A stretch of DNA of 45,101 nt from JACDBE01 sp051002015. Lineage in GTDB: Bacteria > Actinomycetota > Acidimicrobiia > Spongiisociales > UBA5794. The notes beneath the pieces are model-generated. The model made no database searches. It saw only the letters and a list, made by a program, of their open reading frames with translations, and had not been told where the DNA came from. Shown piece by piece: positions 1 through 7,012 of this stretch (position 1 is the stretch's first letter; each line of letters starts with the position of its first letter). Location of the stretch: the NCBI GenBank assembly GCA_051002015.1, contig JBPCMS010000037.1, positions 1-45,101 on the forward strand, in the 5' to 3' direction. The position numbers and the translations under genes were made by a program.

Positions 1-76
1 GCTGAAGTACCAGGAGGACATCGCCAAGGTGAAGGCACTCGGTGTCGACCAGATCATCGAATCGGCCACCGGGTAG
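1..76 (+). CDS. C-terminal tail of a MoxR-family AAA+ ATPase (CoxD-like), partial
   Basis: An open frame enters from the left edge (first full codon at base 2) and stops at TAG 74-76. The 24 visible residues (LKYQEDIAKVKALG, then VDQIIESATG) resemble the end of MoxR-type AAA+ proteins, where an LLKYxEDI segment closes the helical lid domain. No ATPase motif is in view, so the family call rests on this short tail and on context: MoxR and VWA proteins are usually adjacent and act together as a chaperone or metal-insertion pair, and in cox operons they are CoxD and CoxE. The downstream VWA gene begins inside this frame. Confidence 0.5.
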   Translation, partial: LKYQEDIAKVKALGVDQIIESATG

Positions 77-1244
77 CGGCGGTCCGTCCCCGGAGGCGAT
101 CGCCGCCAACGTGGTCCACTTCGTCCGTTACCTGCGGGCGGCGGGCCTGCCCCTCGGGCCGGCGACGGCCAGCGAGCTCGCCGACGTGATCGATGTGGTC
201 GGCTTCGATTCCCGGAGCGACCTCTACCTGGCGCTGCGGTCGGCGGTGACCACCCGCATCAACCAGCGACCCATCTTCGACAAGGCCTTCGACCTGTTCT
301 TCGGCTCGGCCCGGTCGCTGGTCGACGACCTGGTGCTCGAGACCCGCAGCCCGCCGGAGGGGGGAGGTGACCGGCACGCCAGCGTCCCCGTCCTCCGCCC
401 TCGCCGCGCCCCTCCCGAGGACACCGAGATCGAGGAGATCGCCGAGACCCTCGGAGGATCGTACGCCGAGCGGCTGGCCACCCGCGACTTCGCCTCGCTC
501 GACCAGAACGAGCGCGAGGACGTCCGCCAGATGATCGCCAGGATGGTGTGGCGGCCGGCGGACACGTACTCGCGCCGCTGGAAGCGGGGCGACGGCCCTC
601 GACCGGACATGCGCCGCACGCTGGGAGCGATGCACCGGCCCGAGGGCGACCTGCTCCCCATCGAGATGTCGCAGCGCCGCAGACGGCGCCGCCCGCTGGT
701 GATCATCGCCGACATCAGCGGGTCGATGGAGCGCTACACCGAGATGTTCCTGGTGTTCGCCCATGCCGCCCAGGGCAGGGTGGCCAAGGTGGAGACGTTC
801 GTGTTCGCCACCAGGCTGACCCGCATCACCCGCGACCTGAGGCTGCGGGAGCCGGAGGCGGCGCTGCACAGGGTGAGCTCGTTGGTCAAGGACTGGTCGG
901 GAGGAACCAGGATCGGCGAGATGCTCGAGCAGTTCAACCGCGACTGGAGCCGCAGGGTCACCGGCGGGGGCGCCATCGGGCTCATCATCTCCGACGGTTG
1001 GGACACCGGCGACCCCGAGGTGCTCGACCGGGCGATGGCCCGGTTCGCCCGCTCGGTGCACAGGGTCATCTGGCTCAACCCGCACGCCGGCCGTCCCGGG
1101 TTCGCCCCCGAGACCAGGGGGCTGCGCACCGCCCTGCCCCACGTCGACGACTTCCTCCCCGCCGCCACCGTCGTCGATCTGCGCACCGTGGTGCGGCTCC
1201 TAGAGTCGGTGCCACGCCACAGAGGTGAGGGGGTGCTGCGATGA
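42..1244 (+). CDS. VWA domain protein, CoxE-like
   Basis: A 400-residue protein with a CoxE-type N-terminal helical region (residues about 18-200) and a von Willebrand A domain from about 217. The MIDAS motif is DISGS, with D224, S226 and S228 in place; further conserved segments are the WSGGTRIG region near residue 290 and IISDGWD near 320. In cox clusters CoxE works with the AAA+ protein CoxD in maturing the copper-sulfide/molybdenum active site; in other settings such pairs act as metal chaperones. The GTG start at 42 gives a 35-bp overlap with the upstream MoxR-like frame. No better start exists before the conserved helical region, so the start is plausible but not certain. The stop overlaps the next gene in an ATGA. 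Confidence 0.88.
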   Translation: MSTRSSNRPPGSGGPSPEAIAANVVHFVRYLRAAGLPLGPATASELADVIDVVGFDSRSDLYLALRSAVTTRINQRPIFDKAFDLFFGSARSLVDDLVLETRSPPEGGGDRHASVPVLRPRRAPPEDTEIEEIAETLGGSYAERLATRDFASLDQNEREDVRQMIARMVWRPADTYSRRWKRGDGPRPDMRRTLGAMHRPEGDLLPIEMSQRRRRRRPLVIIADISGSMERYTEMFLVFAHAAQGRVAKVETFVFATRLTRITRDLRLREPEAALHRVSSLVKDWSGGTRIGEMLEQFNRDWSRRVTGGGAIGLIISDGWDTGDPEVLDRAMARFARSVHRVIWLNPHAGRPGFAPETRGLRTALPHVDDFLPAATVVDLRTVVRLLESVPRHRGEGVLR

Positions 1245-1549
1245 AGGACGACCTCGACATCTACCAGCGGTGGACCGACGAGGGCAAGGAGGTCGCCGTC
1301 GCCACCGTGGTCCGGGTCATCGGATCGGTGCCCCGACCCGAGGGATCCAAGTTCATGGTCTCGTCTGCGGGCGACCTCGAGGGATCGGTCAGCGGTGGCT
1401 GCGTCGAGAACGACGTCGCCCTCCACGCCGCCGAGGTGCTCGCCAGCGGCGAGCCCCGGCTGGTCACCTACGGGATCGCAGACGATGAGGCGTTCGAGGT
1501 CGGTTTGACCTGCGGCGGCACCATCCAGGTGTTCATCGAGAAATGGTGA
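1241..1549 (+). CDS. XdhC/CoxI family protein, N-terminal domain only
   Basis: A 102-residue protein corresponding to the XdhC_CoxI N-terminal domain. It shows the family hallmarks GSVPRPEGSKF (about 30-40) and GSVSGGCVEND (about 48-58), where the GGC cysteine is conserved, followed by LTCGGTIQVFIE near the end. XdhC proteins bind molybdenum cofactor and help its sulfuration and insertion into xanthine-dehydrogenase-family enzymes. In many bacteria this domain is fused to the Rossmann domain; here the two are separate overlapping genes (7-bp overlap), as in several cox operons. The ATG overlaps the stop of the VWA gene by 4 bp, implying translational coupling. The target enzyme is probably the CoxSLM-like hydroxylase downstream. 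Confidence 0.88.
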   Translation: MKDDLDIYQRWTDEGKEVAVATVVRVIGSVPRPEGSKFMVSSAGDLEGSVSGGCVENDVALHAAEVLASGEPRLVTYGIADDEAFEVGLTCGGTIQVFIEKW

Positions 1550-2367
1550 GCTCGCTCACCGCCGCCCTGGCGGATCTCATCGCCACCGAGCGGCTCGGCG
1601 CCACCGCCACCGTCATCGAAGGGCCGGACGCCGGCGCCAAGGCGGTGCTCGATGCCGAAGGGCTGGTCATCGCCGGGCATCTCCCCGACGGGCTGGCCGA
1701 TGACGTCGCCGCAGACGCCGTCGAGCTGATGCGGCACGAGCAGCACCGCACCCTGACCTACCGCGACCGTCCGGTGTTCATCGAGACGGTCGCCCCCCAG
1801 CCCCGCCTCCTCATCTTCGGGGCGGGGCACGTCGGCCAGTCGCTGGCCCGGATCGCCCCCGAGCTGGGCTTCAGGGTCGTGGTGGCGGACGCCAGGAAGA
1901 CGTGGGCGACCGAGGAGCGGTTCCCGGGAGTCGACGAGCTCATCGTCGCCTGGCCCGACGCCGTGTTCGATCACATCGAGCTCGACGCCCGCACCTACGT
2001 CGTCTTGCTCAGCCACGATTCCCGCTTCGAGGACCCGGTGTTCCCGGCGGTGCGCAAGGCGCCGGTGCGGTACATCGGGGCGCTGGGGAGCAGGCGCACC
2101 GCCGGTCTTCGTGTGGAGAGGCTGCGGGACCAGGGGTGGTCCGAAGACGAGATCGCCCGCATTCACGCCCCCATCGGGATCGACATCGGAGCCGAGCAGC
2201 CATCCGAGGTCGCCGTCTCCATCCTGGCCGAGATGATCAGGGTGCGCTACGGCGCCGGGACCGGTCTGTCGCTGCGCGGCACCGAAGGCCGCATCCACGC
2301 CCAACGCCCCGAGGACGCTCCCGGGGAGGAAAATCCCGGAACCTTAGGTCCTGAGGTGTCGTGGTGA
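1543..2367 (+). CDS. XdhC family protein, Rossmann (C-terminal) domain
   Basis: A 274-residue protein. The dinucleotide-binding fold is visible as LLIFGAGHVGQSLARIAPE (about 87-105), followed by the XdhC Rossmann signature YIGALGSRRT (about 178-187) and the IHAPIGIDIGAEQPSEVAVS block (about 207-226). Residues 1-80 resemble a second, degenerate XdhC_CoxI-like region. It follows the N-terminal partner with a 7-bp overlap, so the two probably form one functional XdhC. The last ~10 codons, including the TGA at 2365-2367, lie inside a dispersed ~50-bp repeat (2338-2386). The residues GTLGPEVSW at the end are therefore repeat-encoded, and the original stop may have been elsewhere. Confidence 0.9.
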   Translation: MVSSLTAALADLIATERLGATATVIEGPDAGAKAVLDAEGLVIAGHLPDGLADDVAADAVELMRHEQHRTLTYRDRPVFIETVAPQPRLLIFGAGHVGQSLARIAPELGFRVVVADARKTWATEERFPGVDELIVAWPDAVFDHIELDARTYVVLLSHDSRFEDPVFPAVRKAPVRYIGALGSRRTAGLRVERLRDQGWSEDEIARIHAPIGIDIGAEQPSEVAVSILAEMIRVRYGAGTGLSLRGTEGRIHAQRPEDAPGEENPGTLGPEVSW

Positions 2368-2457
2368 CACGTAATCCGCTGATGTTGGAGGGCCGTCGCT
2401 CGACCGGGTGGACGTTCCGGGATCGCGTGTCGTGGTGAACGGCAATCCGCTGATGTT
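2338..2457 (-). repeat. Dispersed repeat cluster A: two type-I units
   Basis: Two units of the window-wide ~50-bp family, at 2338-2386 and 2412-2457. Strand '-' marks the orientation in which AACCTNAGG is on the left and AATCCGCTGATGTT on the right of the + strand. Unit 1 keeps AACCTTAGG, the GTGTCGTGGTGACAC core and AATCCGCTGATGTT. Unit 2 is eroded on its left end but retains GTGTCGTGGTG and the AATCCGCTGATGTT end. Unit 1 overlaps the 3' end of the XdhC gene. The pair lies in a 135-bp gap between convergent genes. Confidence 0.85.
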
Positions 2458-2502
2458 CCGATGCGGTGCCCGCTGACGCCGGGGAGCAGGCGCCGGTATA
2501 GG

Positions 2503-3432
2503 CTAGGAAGCGGCCGGCTTGGCGAGGGCCTCGGTGACGGTGGCGACGAAGTCGTGCGGGTTGCTCTCGAGCTGGTGCCATGTGAAGCGAAACACCCTCC
2601 ACCCCGCCAACTGGGCGGTGCGGTCCCGCTGATGGTCGCCGTCGAGGCTCTCGGTGCGACTGTGCCAGCGCCGCCCGTCGAGCTCGATGATCATCCGCTG
2701 CTCCGGATAGGCCAGGTCGACCCGACCCTCGCGGACCTCGCGCCACGGGAACGGGTACTGCTGGACCGGCGAGGGCAGCCCGGTGTCGGCCAGAAGCGTT
2801 ACCGCAAGCATCTCGAGCACGCTCTCGGCGCGGGCGAGACCTGGTCCGATCTCGCTCATGACCGACCGGAACGACCTCGAACCTGGTCTGCCCCGGCGGA
2901 TCAGCTCCCCACCGATCTCAACCAGGTCGTCCCACGAGCATCGTCGCTCGATCACCGCTTGCTCGATCAGCATTCGGAGCCTCCGGCGTCGCAATCGGGA
3001 CGCCAGGTCGAAGATGGTGCGAGGCACCGTGGTCACTCGCAGCCCGTCGACCTCCTCGATGTGGTGGAGGAGGAGGTCCGTCGACTGATGCACGGTGACG
3101 TCGGGGTAGGTGTGCGTCGTTCGGATCGGGACGGTGACCACCACCAGCCCTCGGGTGGCGTATGGCAGCTCGTGGGTCTCGGCGGCGGACTCGTGCGACA
3201 CCACCGCGGTGAGCGCTTCGGTTGCCGCCTGCAGGAGGGCGATCCGGGTGAAGGGATGGCCGGGCAGCAGATACACCCCGGGTCTCGCCCGTACCAGCGC
3301 TCCTGAACCGAGTCTTCCGTGGAGCATGGTGGCGGTCAGCCCGAGTGCCAGCGCCTGGGAGCGGAGGACGAGTCCACGCTGGCGGGCGGCGAGCTCTGAC
3401 AGTCGTTGATCGGCTTCGGTGTACATGGACAC
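2503..3432 (-). CDS. AbiEi-type antitoxin N-terminal domain fused to DUF559 (PD-(D/E)XK-like) domain
   Basis: A 309-residue protein. Residues about 5-75 look like the winged-helix AbiEi antitoxin N-terminal domain (RQRGLVLRSQALALG, then GRLGSGALVRARPGVYLLPG). The C-terminal ~100 residues match the DUF559/Vsr-like restriction-endonuclease fold: an early glutamate in ARAESVLE, then VDLAYPEQRMIIELDG with the D...ExD metal-binding pattern, then WRVFRFTWHQL. This fused architecture is common in actinobacterial genomes in single copy without an obvious toxin partner, and its role is unproven; no AbiEii-like toxin gene is adjacent. GTG 3432 or ATG 3426 could start translation. It interrupts the cox locus on the opposite strand, and inverted copies of the dispersed repeat lie on both sides. 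Confidence 0.82.
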   Translation of the reverse strand: MSMYTEADQRLSELAARQRGLVLRSQALALGLTATMLHGRLGSGALVRARPGVYLLPGHPFTRIALLQAATEALTAVVSHESAAETHELPYATRGLVVVTVPIRTTHTYPDVTVHQSTDLLLHHIEEVDGLRVTTVPRTIFDLASRLRRRRLRMLIEQAVIERRCSWDDLVEIGGELIRRGRPGSRSFRSVMSEIGPGLARAESVLEMLAVTLLADTGLPSPVQQYPFPWREVREGRVDLAYPEQRMIIELDGRRWHSRTESLDGDHQRDRTAQLAGWRVFRFTWHQLESNPHDFVATVTEALAKPAAS

Positions 3433-3538
3433 ATCATTCGGCGACCCAGCGACAGTTTCAAGAAGGCAGTCGCGTTCGCCGACCCGGTGACCAGGCAGGT
3501 TCTACCAAGATCGCCTTGCCAGATGGGGACCCAACTAC

Positions 3539-3635
3539 GAACTTCAGCGGATCGCGTGTCGTGGCGACACCCAGCAACCTCAGGTCGAACTTCAGCGGAT
3601 CGCGTGTCGTGGCGACACCCAGGAACCTCAGGTTC
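3539..3635 (+). repeat. Dispersed repeat cluster B: two type-I units in tandem
   Basis: Two almost identical head-to-tail units at 3539-3585 and 3587-3635. Each reads GAACTTCAGCGGATCGCG, then the perfect dyad GTGTCG-TGG-CGACAC, then CCAG(C/G)AACCTCAGGT. The second continues into TTCGCC and then CGGCCGCCGCTT, the linker seen between units in other clusters. Orientation is opposite to cluster A, so the two clusters bracket the AbiEi/DUF559 gene as inverted repeats. The cluster lies in the 240-bp gap between that gene and azlD. Confidence 0.9.
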
Positions 3636-3672
3636 GCCAACCACCGGCCGCCGCTTCCCGAACTTCGCTCGG

Positions 3673-3987
3673 TCAGAACCAGGCCTGGAACAGCCACAGC
3701 GAGCCGAGGCCCGCCACCACGGTCCACACCACCGATCGGGTGACGACCGCCACCACCAGCGCCACCAGCCCTGCGAAGAACCGCGGGTTCCCCGTGGTCA
3801 GGTCGATCGCACCATCGGGAGCGATTACCCCCGGGGTTACCAGCGCCGCCATCACCGCCGGCGCCACGTAGCGCAGGGGTGGCCCCAGCCAGGCGGGGAC
3901 ATCCCTCTTGGCGAACACGGCGATGAACGAGATCCGGAACAGGAACGTCCCCACCCCAATGATCACGATGATCGGCCAGGCGTTCAT
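3673..3987 (-). CDS. azlD: AzlD family branched-chain amino acid exporter small subunit
   Basis: A 104-residue hydrophobic protein starting MNAWPIIVIIGVGTFLFRIS, with about four membrane segments and the AzlD pattern of a conserved TFLFRISF near the N terminus, LRYVAPAVMAALVTPGVI in the middle and FFAGLVALVVAVVTRSVVWTV near the end. AzlD pairs with AzlC to form an exporter of branched-chain or other hydrophobic amino acids in the cytoplasmic membrane. Its ATG overlaps the azlC stop by 4 bp (ATGA), so the start at 3987 is firm. A longer frame continues upstream but only because it runs through azlC out of phase. Confidence 0.88.
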   Translation of the reverse strand: MNAWPIIVIIGVGTFLFRISFIAVFAKRDVPAWLGPPLRYVAPAVMAALVTPGVIAPDGAIDLTTGNPRFFAGLVALVVAVVTRSVVWTVVAGLGSLWLFQAWF

Positions 3988-4709
3988 CCTCCCCCCCGCT
4001 CTGCGATCAGCCCGGCCACGATCCCGCCCCCCGTCGCCACCACCAATCCGAGGTTGTACGGGATGTCGCCCCCGATGAGGGCGGCGGCACCGCCGACGAC
4101 TGCCGCCACCAACCCGGGCCGATCCTGCACCGCCAGGATGAGCAGCACCAGGAACACCATGGGGACGGCGAAGTCGAGCGACCAGGCGTCGGGCACCTGG
4201 GCGCCGAGGAGCACGCCGACGATGGTGGCAATCTGCCAGGGGACCCACAGCCCGAGGGCACCGCCCAGGAAGTACCATCGCTTGTAGAACGGGTCGTAGA
4301 CCCCTTCCCAGCGGGTCACCGCGGTGGCGAAGATCTGGTCGGTCATCAGGTAGCTGAGCCCGTACTTCCACATCGTGGGGAAGGGCCGGAAGTGGGCGGC
4401 GAGCACAGCCGAGTACATGACGTGGCGGGCGTTGACGATCAGGGCGGTGGCGATCACCACCAGGGCGGCGGCACCGCCGTTGTGGAGGTCGATGGTGACC
4501 ACCTGGGCCGATCCGCCGAAGATGATCGGCGAAGTCGACAACCCGGCAAGCGCCCCCATCCGCGACGAGGCGGCGGCCACCCCGACGATGAGCCCGAAGG
4601 GGACGGTCCCGATGTTGAGCGGGGCGATGTCACCCAGACCGTCGAGGAAGGCGGTCCGCCCCGAGGGGGTGTGCTCCGGGCCGGTGTTGGAGGGGGACTG
4701 GTGGGGCAT
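3984..4709 (-). CDS. azlC: AzlC family branched-chain amino acid permease
   Basis: A 241-residue polytopic membrane protein. After a short hydrophilic head it shows AzlC hallmarks: the APLNIGTVPFGLIVG segment (about 28-42), IIFGGSAQ (about 61-68), LIVNARHVMYSAVLAAHF (about 89-106), the ~YLMTDQIFA segment (about 119-127), and further hydrophobic helices to the C terminus. Family length is about 220-250, so it appears complete. With AzlD it should export hydrophobic amino acids. The pair has no clear functional link with the surrounding cox genes and looks inserted with the AbiEi/DUF559 gene and the sulfotransferase. The next upstream gene on this strand is 195 bp away with a repeat unit between them. 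Confidence 0.9.
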   Translation of the reverse strand: MPHQSPSNTGPEHTPSGRTAFLDGLGDIAPLNIGTVPFGLIVGVAAASSRMGALAGLSTSPIIFGGSAQVVTIDLHNGGAAALVVIATALIVNARHVMYSAVLAAHFRPFPTMWKYGLSYLMTDQIFATAVTRWEGVYDPFYKRWYFLGGALGLWVPWQIATIVGVLLGAQVPDAWSLDFAVPMVFLVLLILAVQDRPGLVAAVVGGAAALIGGDIPYNLGLVVATGGGIVAGLIAERGGG

Positions 4710-4863
4710 CGGGAACCGTCTCCGGGGAGGGTGGCGAGGCTACCCGCCACCGACGGCCACGGTCGGCCGGTCCCGCGCAGAGCGGCCGGGCCTGAGCCGC
4801 AGTGGCGCGGAGTTGCGAGGCGTTGGCGACCCACGACCCGCCAGATTCTACCATGCAACCGAA

Positions 4864-4917
4864 TCAACTTGAGCGAATCGCGTGTCGTGGCGACACGTCA
4901 GGACCTAAGGTTCGCGG
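4864..4917 (+). repeat. Dispersed repeat cluster C: single type-I unit
   Basis: One diverged unit. It has CAACTTGAGCGAATCGC in place of GAACTTCAGCGGATCGC, the intact dyad GTGTCG-TGG-CGACAC, and the GGACCTAAGGTTCGCGG end. The complement of CTA at 4905-4907 within AACCTNAGG provides the TAG stop of the sulfotransferase gene, so the repeat overlaps the coding end. Confidence 0.85.
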
Positions 4918-5747
4918 TCTCCGAGCAGTTCTTCGAGTTGCCGCCGGTGCGGCTCGAAGAACCGCTCGAGGCGTCGCCTGGTCAACTCGGGGATGGCGGT
5001 CCCGGCGCTGCCATGGGCATGGCTGTACTCGGGGGGACGCCATCGCTCCACCCCGATGAAGTCGGTGACCCGGTCGAAGGTCCGGTCCGGGGCCTGGTCG
5101 AGGTCCTCGCTGCGCACCACCAGGAAACGGGAACGGGGGATGGCGGCGAACCATCGCTCCAGCTGGCTGGCGTAGGTGCCCCTCGCCGCGTACGAGAAGC
5201 GGAACAGGTCGTATGCGGGGTACTCGGGCTCGGTCTCCAGCCGTCTACGGTCGGGGGCGATCCGGTCCTCCTCCCGGTCGATCGCCTCCTCGAAGCTCAG
5301 GTCCTCGAGCCCGATCCTGCGGTTGAGCTGCCAATGCGAGTAGGCGCGCCGCACCGGGTCGCGCAGCACCACGATCAGCCGCGCCGTGGGGAGCTCGGAC
5401 CGAACCCACCAGGGGGCGTGGGGATGGAAGAGGTAGTTGGGGGTGGCCTCTCCGGTGACCGGCGGCGCTCCCGGATGCCGGGCAAGGGTGCGGCGGTGGG
5501 GGAAGTGGGCCCGGTACCAGCTCAGACCCTTGGCGTGGTTGTAGTCGAAGTAGTGGACCTCCTTGGTGGCGGCACCAATCACCTGGGGGTGCTGCTTCAG
5601 GTCGCGGTAGAGGCTGGTGGTGCCCGCCCGCTGCACCCCGATGACCACGAAGTCGGGCAGGGGCCGCCCCGAGGCGGTGAGCCGGCCGAAGGCCAGCCGT
5701 CCCTCGGAGCGCGCCCGATCGACCGTCCGATCGACGAAGGCCCTCAT
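4905..5747 (-). CDS. PAPS-dependent sulfotransferase family protein (paralogue 1)
   Basis: A 280-residue P-loop sulfotransferase when started at ATG 5747; a GTG at 5777 would add 10 residues. The 5'-phosphosulfate loop is VVIGVQRAGTTSLYRDL near the N terminus, KEVHYFDYN follows, and the 3'-phosphate segment is VVLRDPVRRAYSHWQ in the middle. Downstream, RFLVVRSEDL and the RRLERFFEPHRRQLEELL tail are typical of bacterial heparan-sulfotransferase-like enzymes. It would transfer sulfate from PAPS to a hydroxyl or amine on a glycan, lipid or small molecule; the acceptor cannot be read from sequence. Two paralogues occur at 10300 and 26413. The stop codon lies in a dispersed repeat. It is divergent from coxG. 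Confidence 0.88.
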   Translation of the reverse strand: MRAFVDRTVDRARSEGRLAFGRLTASGRPLPDFVVIGVQRAGTTSLYRDLKQHPQVIGAATKEVHYFDYNHAKGLSWYRAHFPHRRTLARHPGAPPVTGEATPNYLFHPHAPWWVRSELPTARLIVVLRDPVRRAYSHWQLNRRIGLEDLSFEEAIDREEDRIAPDRRRLETEPEYPAYDLFRFSYAARGTYASQLERWFAAIPRSRFLVVRSEDLDQAPDRTFDRVTDFIGVERWRPPEYSHAHGSAGTAIPELTRRRLERFFEPHRRQLEELLGDREP

Positions 5748-5839
5748 GGCGGTCAGGCTAACGGACCATCCCGGCACCTCCGGCTGGGGCTACGCCCCGC
5801 CGGTAGCATCGCCCCAGCCCGCCACGAGGAGCCGCACCC

Positions 5840-6412
5840 GTGAAGATCAACGAGGTCATCGAGGTCGCCCGTCCCGTCTCCCAGGTCTGGGAGCTGTTCT
5901 CGAACGTACCCGAGCTGGCCCGCTGCCTCCCCGGCGCCGAGCTGACCGAGGACAAGGGCGACGGGGTGTATGCCGGCAAGGTCTCCACCAAGCTGGGCCC
6001 GATGACCGCCAACTTCGAGGGCGAGGCCACCGTCACCAGCGATGCCGCCGCCCGAACCGGGGCGGTCTCCGGCAAGGGCGCCGACCGCCGGGGCGGGAGC
6101 ATGGGCCAGGTGAAGATGCAGTACCGCGTCGAGCCCATCGAGATCGGGACCAGGATCAACGTCGACGCCGAGGTGATCCTGTCGGGTGCTGCGGCCCAGT
6201 TCGGCCGCACCGGGCTGATCAAGGAGATGTCCAACCGGCTCATCGCCGAGTTCGTCAAGTGTCTCGACGCCAAGCTGGCGGCGGCGAACCCGCACGAGGC
6301 CGCCGCCGTCGCCGCCCCCGAGGTCAAGGGTCTCAGCCTGTTCTTCTCCAGCCTGCTCTCAACGGTCACCGGCTTCTTCAAGGGGCTACTCGGACGCAAG
6401 CCGAAGGACTGA
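5840..6412 (+). CDS. coxG: CoxG family SRPBCC protein (carbon monoxide dehydrogenase subunit G-like)
   Basis: A 190-residue protein with the CoxG/SRPBCC fold: VIEVARPVSQVWELFSNVPE followed by LARCLPGAEL at the start, then GPMTANFEGEATV and a GAAAQFGRTGLIKEMSNRLI segment (about 115-134). After the lipid-binding fold the C terminus has a hydrophobic stretch (LSLFFSSLLSTVTGFFKGLL, about 165-184) that would anchor it to the membrane, as in other CoxG proteins. CoxG is known to recruit CO dehydrogenase to the membrane and is reported to bind quinone for electron transfer. The start is GTG 5840. It lies 96 bp upstream of the small subunit gene on the same strand, consistent with serving that enzyme. 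Confidence 0.88.
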   Translation: MKINEVIEVARPVSQVWELFSNVPELARCLPGAELTEDKGDGVYAGKVSTKLGPMTANFEGEATVTSDAAARTGAVSGKGADRRGGSMGQVKMQYRVEPIEIGTRINVDAEVILSGAAAQFGRTGLIKEMSNRLIAEFVKCLDAKLAAANPHEAAAVAAPEVKGLSLFFSSLLSTVTGFFKGLLGRKPKD

Positions 6413-6508
6413 CCCGGGCCTGAGCATCCGATCGAGAGGCCGGTTCCCCGGGCAGGACGCCGCCCCGTTTGCTAGCTTGCGATCAGGTGTCCCCAGGGAG
6501 GTTCGGCG

Positions 6509-7012
6509 ATGCAAGTGTCCATGTCGGTAAACGGCAGGGCGGTGACCGGGGACGTAGAGCCCCGGACCCTCCTGGTCCATTTCCTGAGGGAGACCCTCGG
6601 TCTCACCGGGACCCACGTGGGGTGCGACACCGGCTACTGCGGCGCCTGCACGGTCCACGTCAACGGTGTCTCCACCAAGGCGTGCACCATGCTGACCGTC
6701 CAGGCGGACGGCACCGAGGTCACCACCATCGAGGGGCTGGCCAGCAACGGCGAGCTGCACCCGGTGCAGGAGGGGTTCTGGGAGCGGCACGGTCTCCAGT
6801 GCGGGTTCTGCACGCCGGGCATGATCATGCAGTCGGTGTACCTGCTCGCCCAGGACGACAACCCCGACGAGGACACCATCCGCCATGGTCTCGACGGCAA
6901 CCTGTGCCGGTGCACCGGCTACCACAACATCGTCAAGGCGGTGCAGTACGCCGGGGCCCGGATGCGGGGCGAAGAGCCGGCCCCGGCCGATTGGGAAGGT
7001 GAGGGAGCATGA
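6509..7012 (+). CDS. coxS: Molybdenum hydroxylase 2Fe-2S small subunit (CoxS-like)
   Basis: A 167-residue iron-sulfur subunit. The plant-type 2Fe-2S centre is marked by C39, C44, C47 (GCDTGYCGAC) and C59; the second, alpha-helical cluster by C98 and C101 (CGFCTPG) and C133 and C135 (CRCTGY). These are all eight expected ligands, so it should be functional in passing electrons from the molybdenum site to FAD. The length fits the family (about 155-170). Its GTGA/ATGA-type 4-bp overlap with the large subunit gene implies coupled translation. The order S-L-M differs from the classic M-S-L order but is common in form II operons. Confidence 0.95.
   Translation: MQVSMSVNGRAVTGDVEPRTLLVHFLRETLGLTGTHVGCDTGYCGACTVHVNGVSTKACTMLTVQADGTEVTTIEGLASNGELHPVQEGFWERHGLQCGFCTPGMIMQSVYLLAQDDNPDEDTIRHGLDGNLCRCTGYHNIVKAVQYAGARMRGEEPAPADWEGEGA

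Noticed and set aside
3539..3635. Integron attC sites or intrinsic terminators as explanation of the repeats
   Set aside because: No integrase and no attC R-box core, and no T-tract after the dyads.
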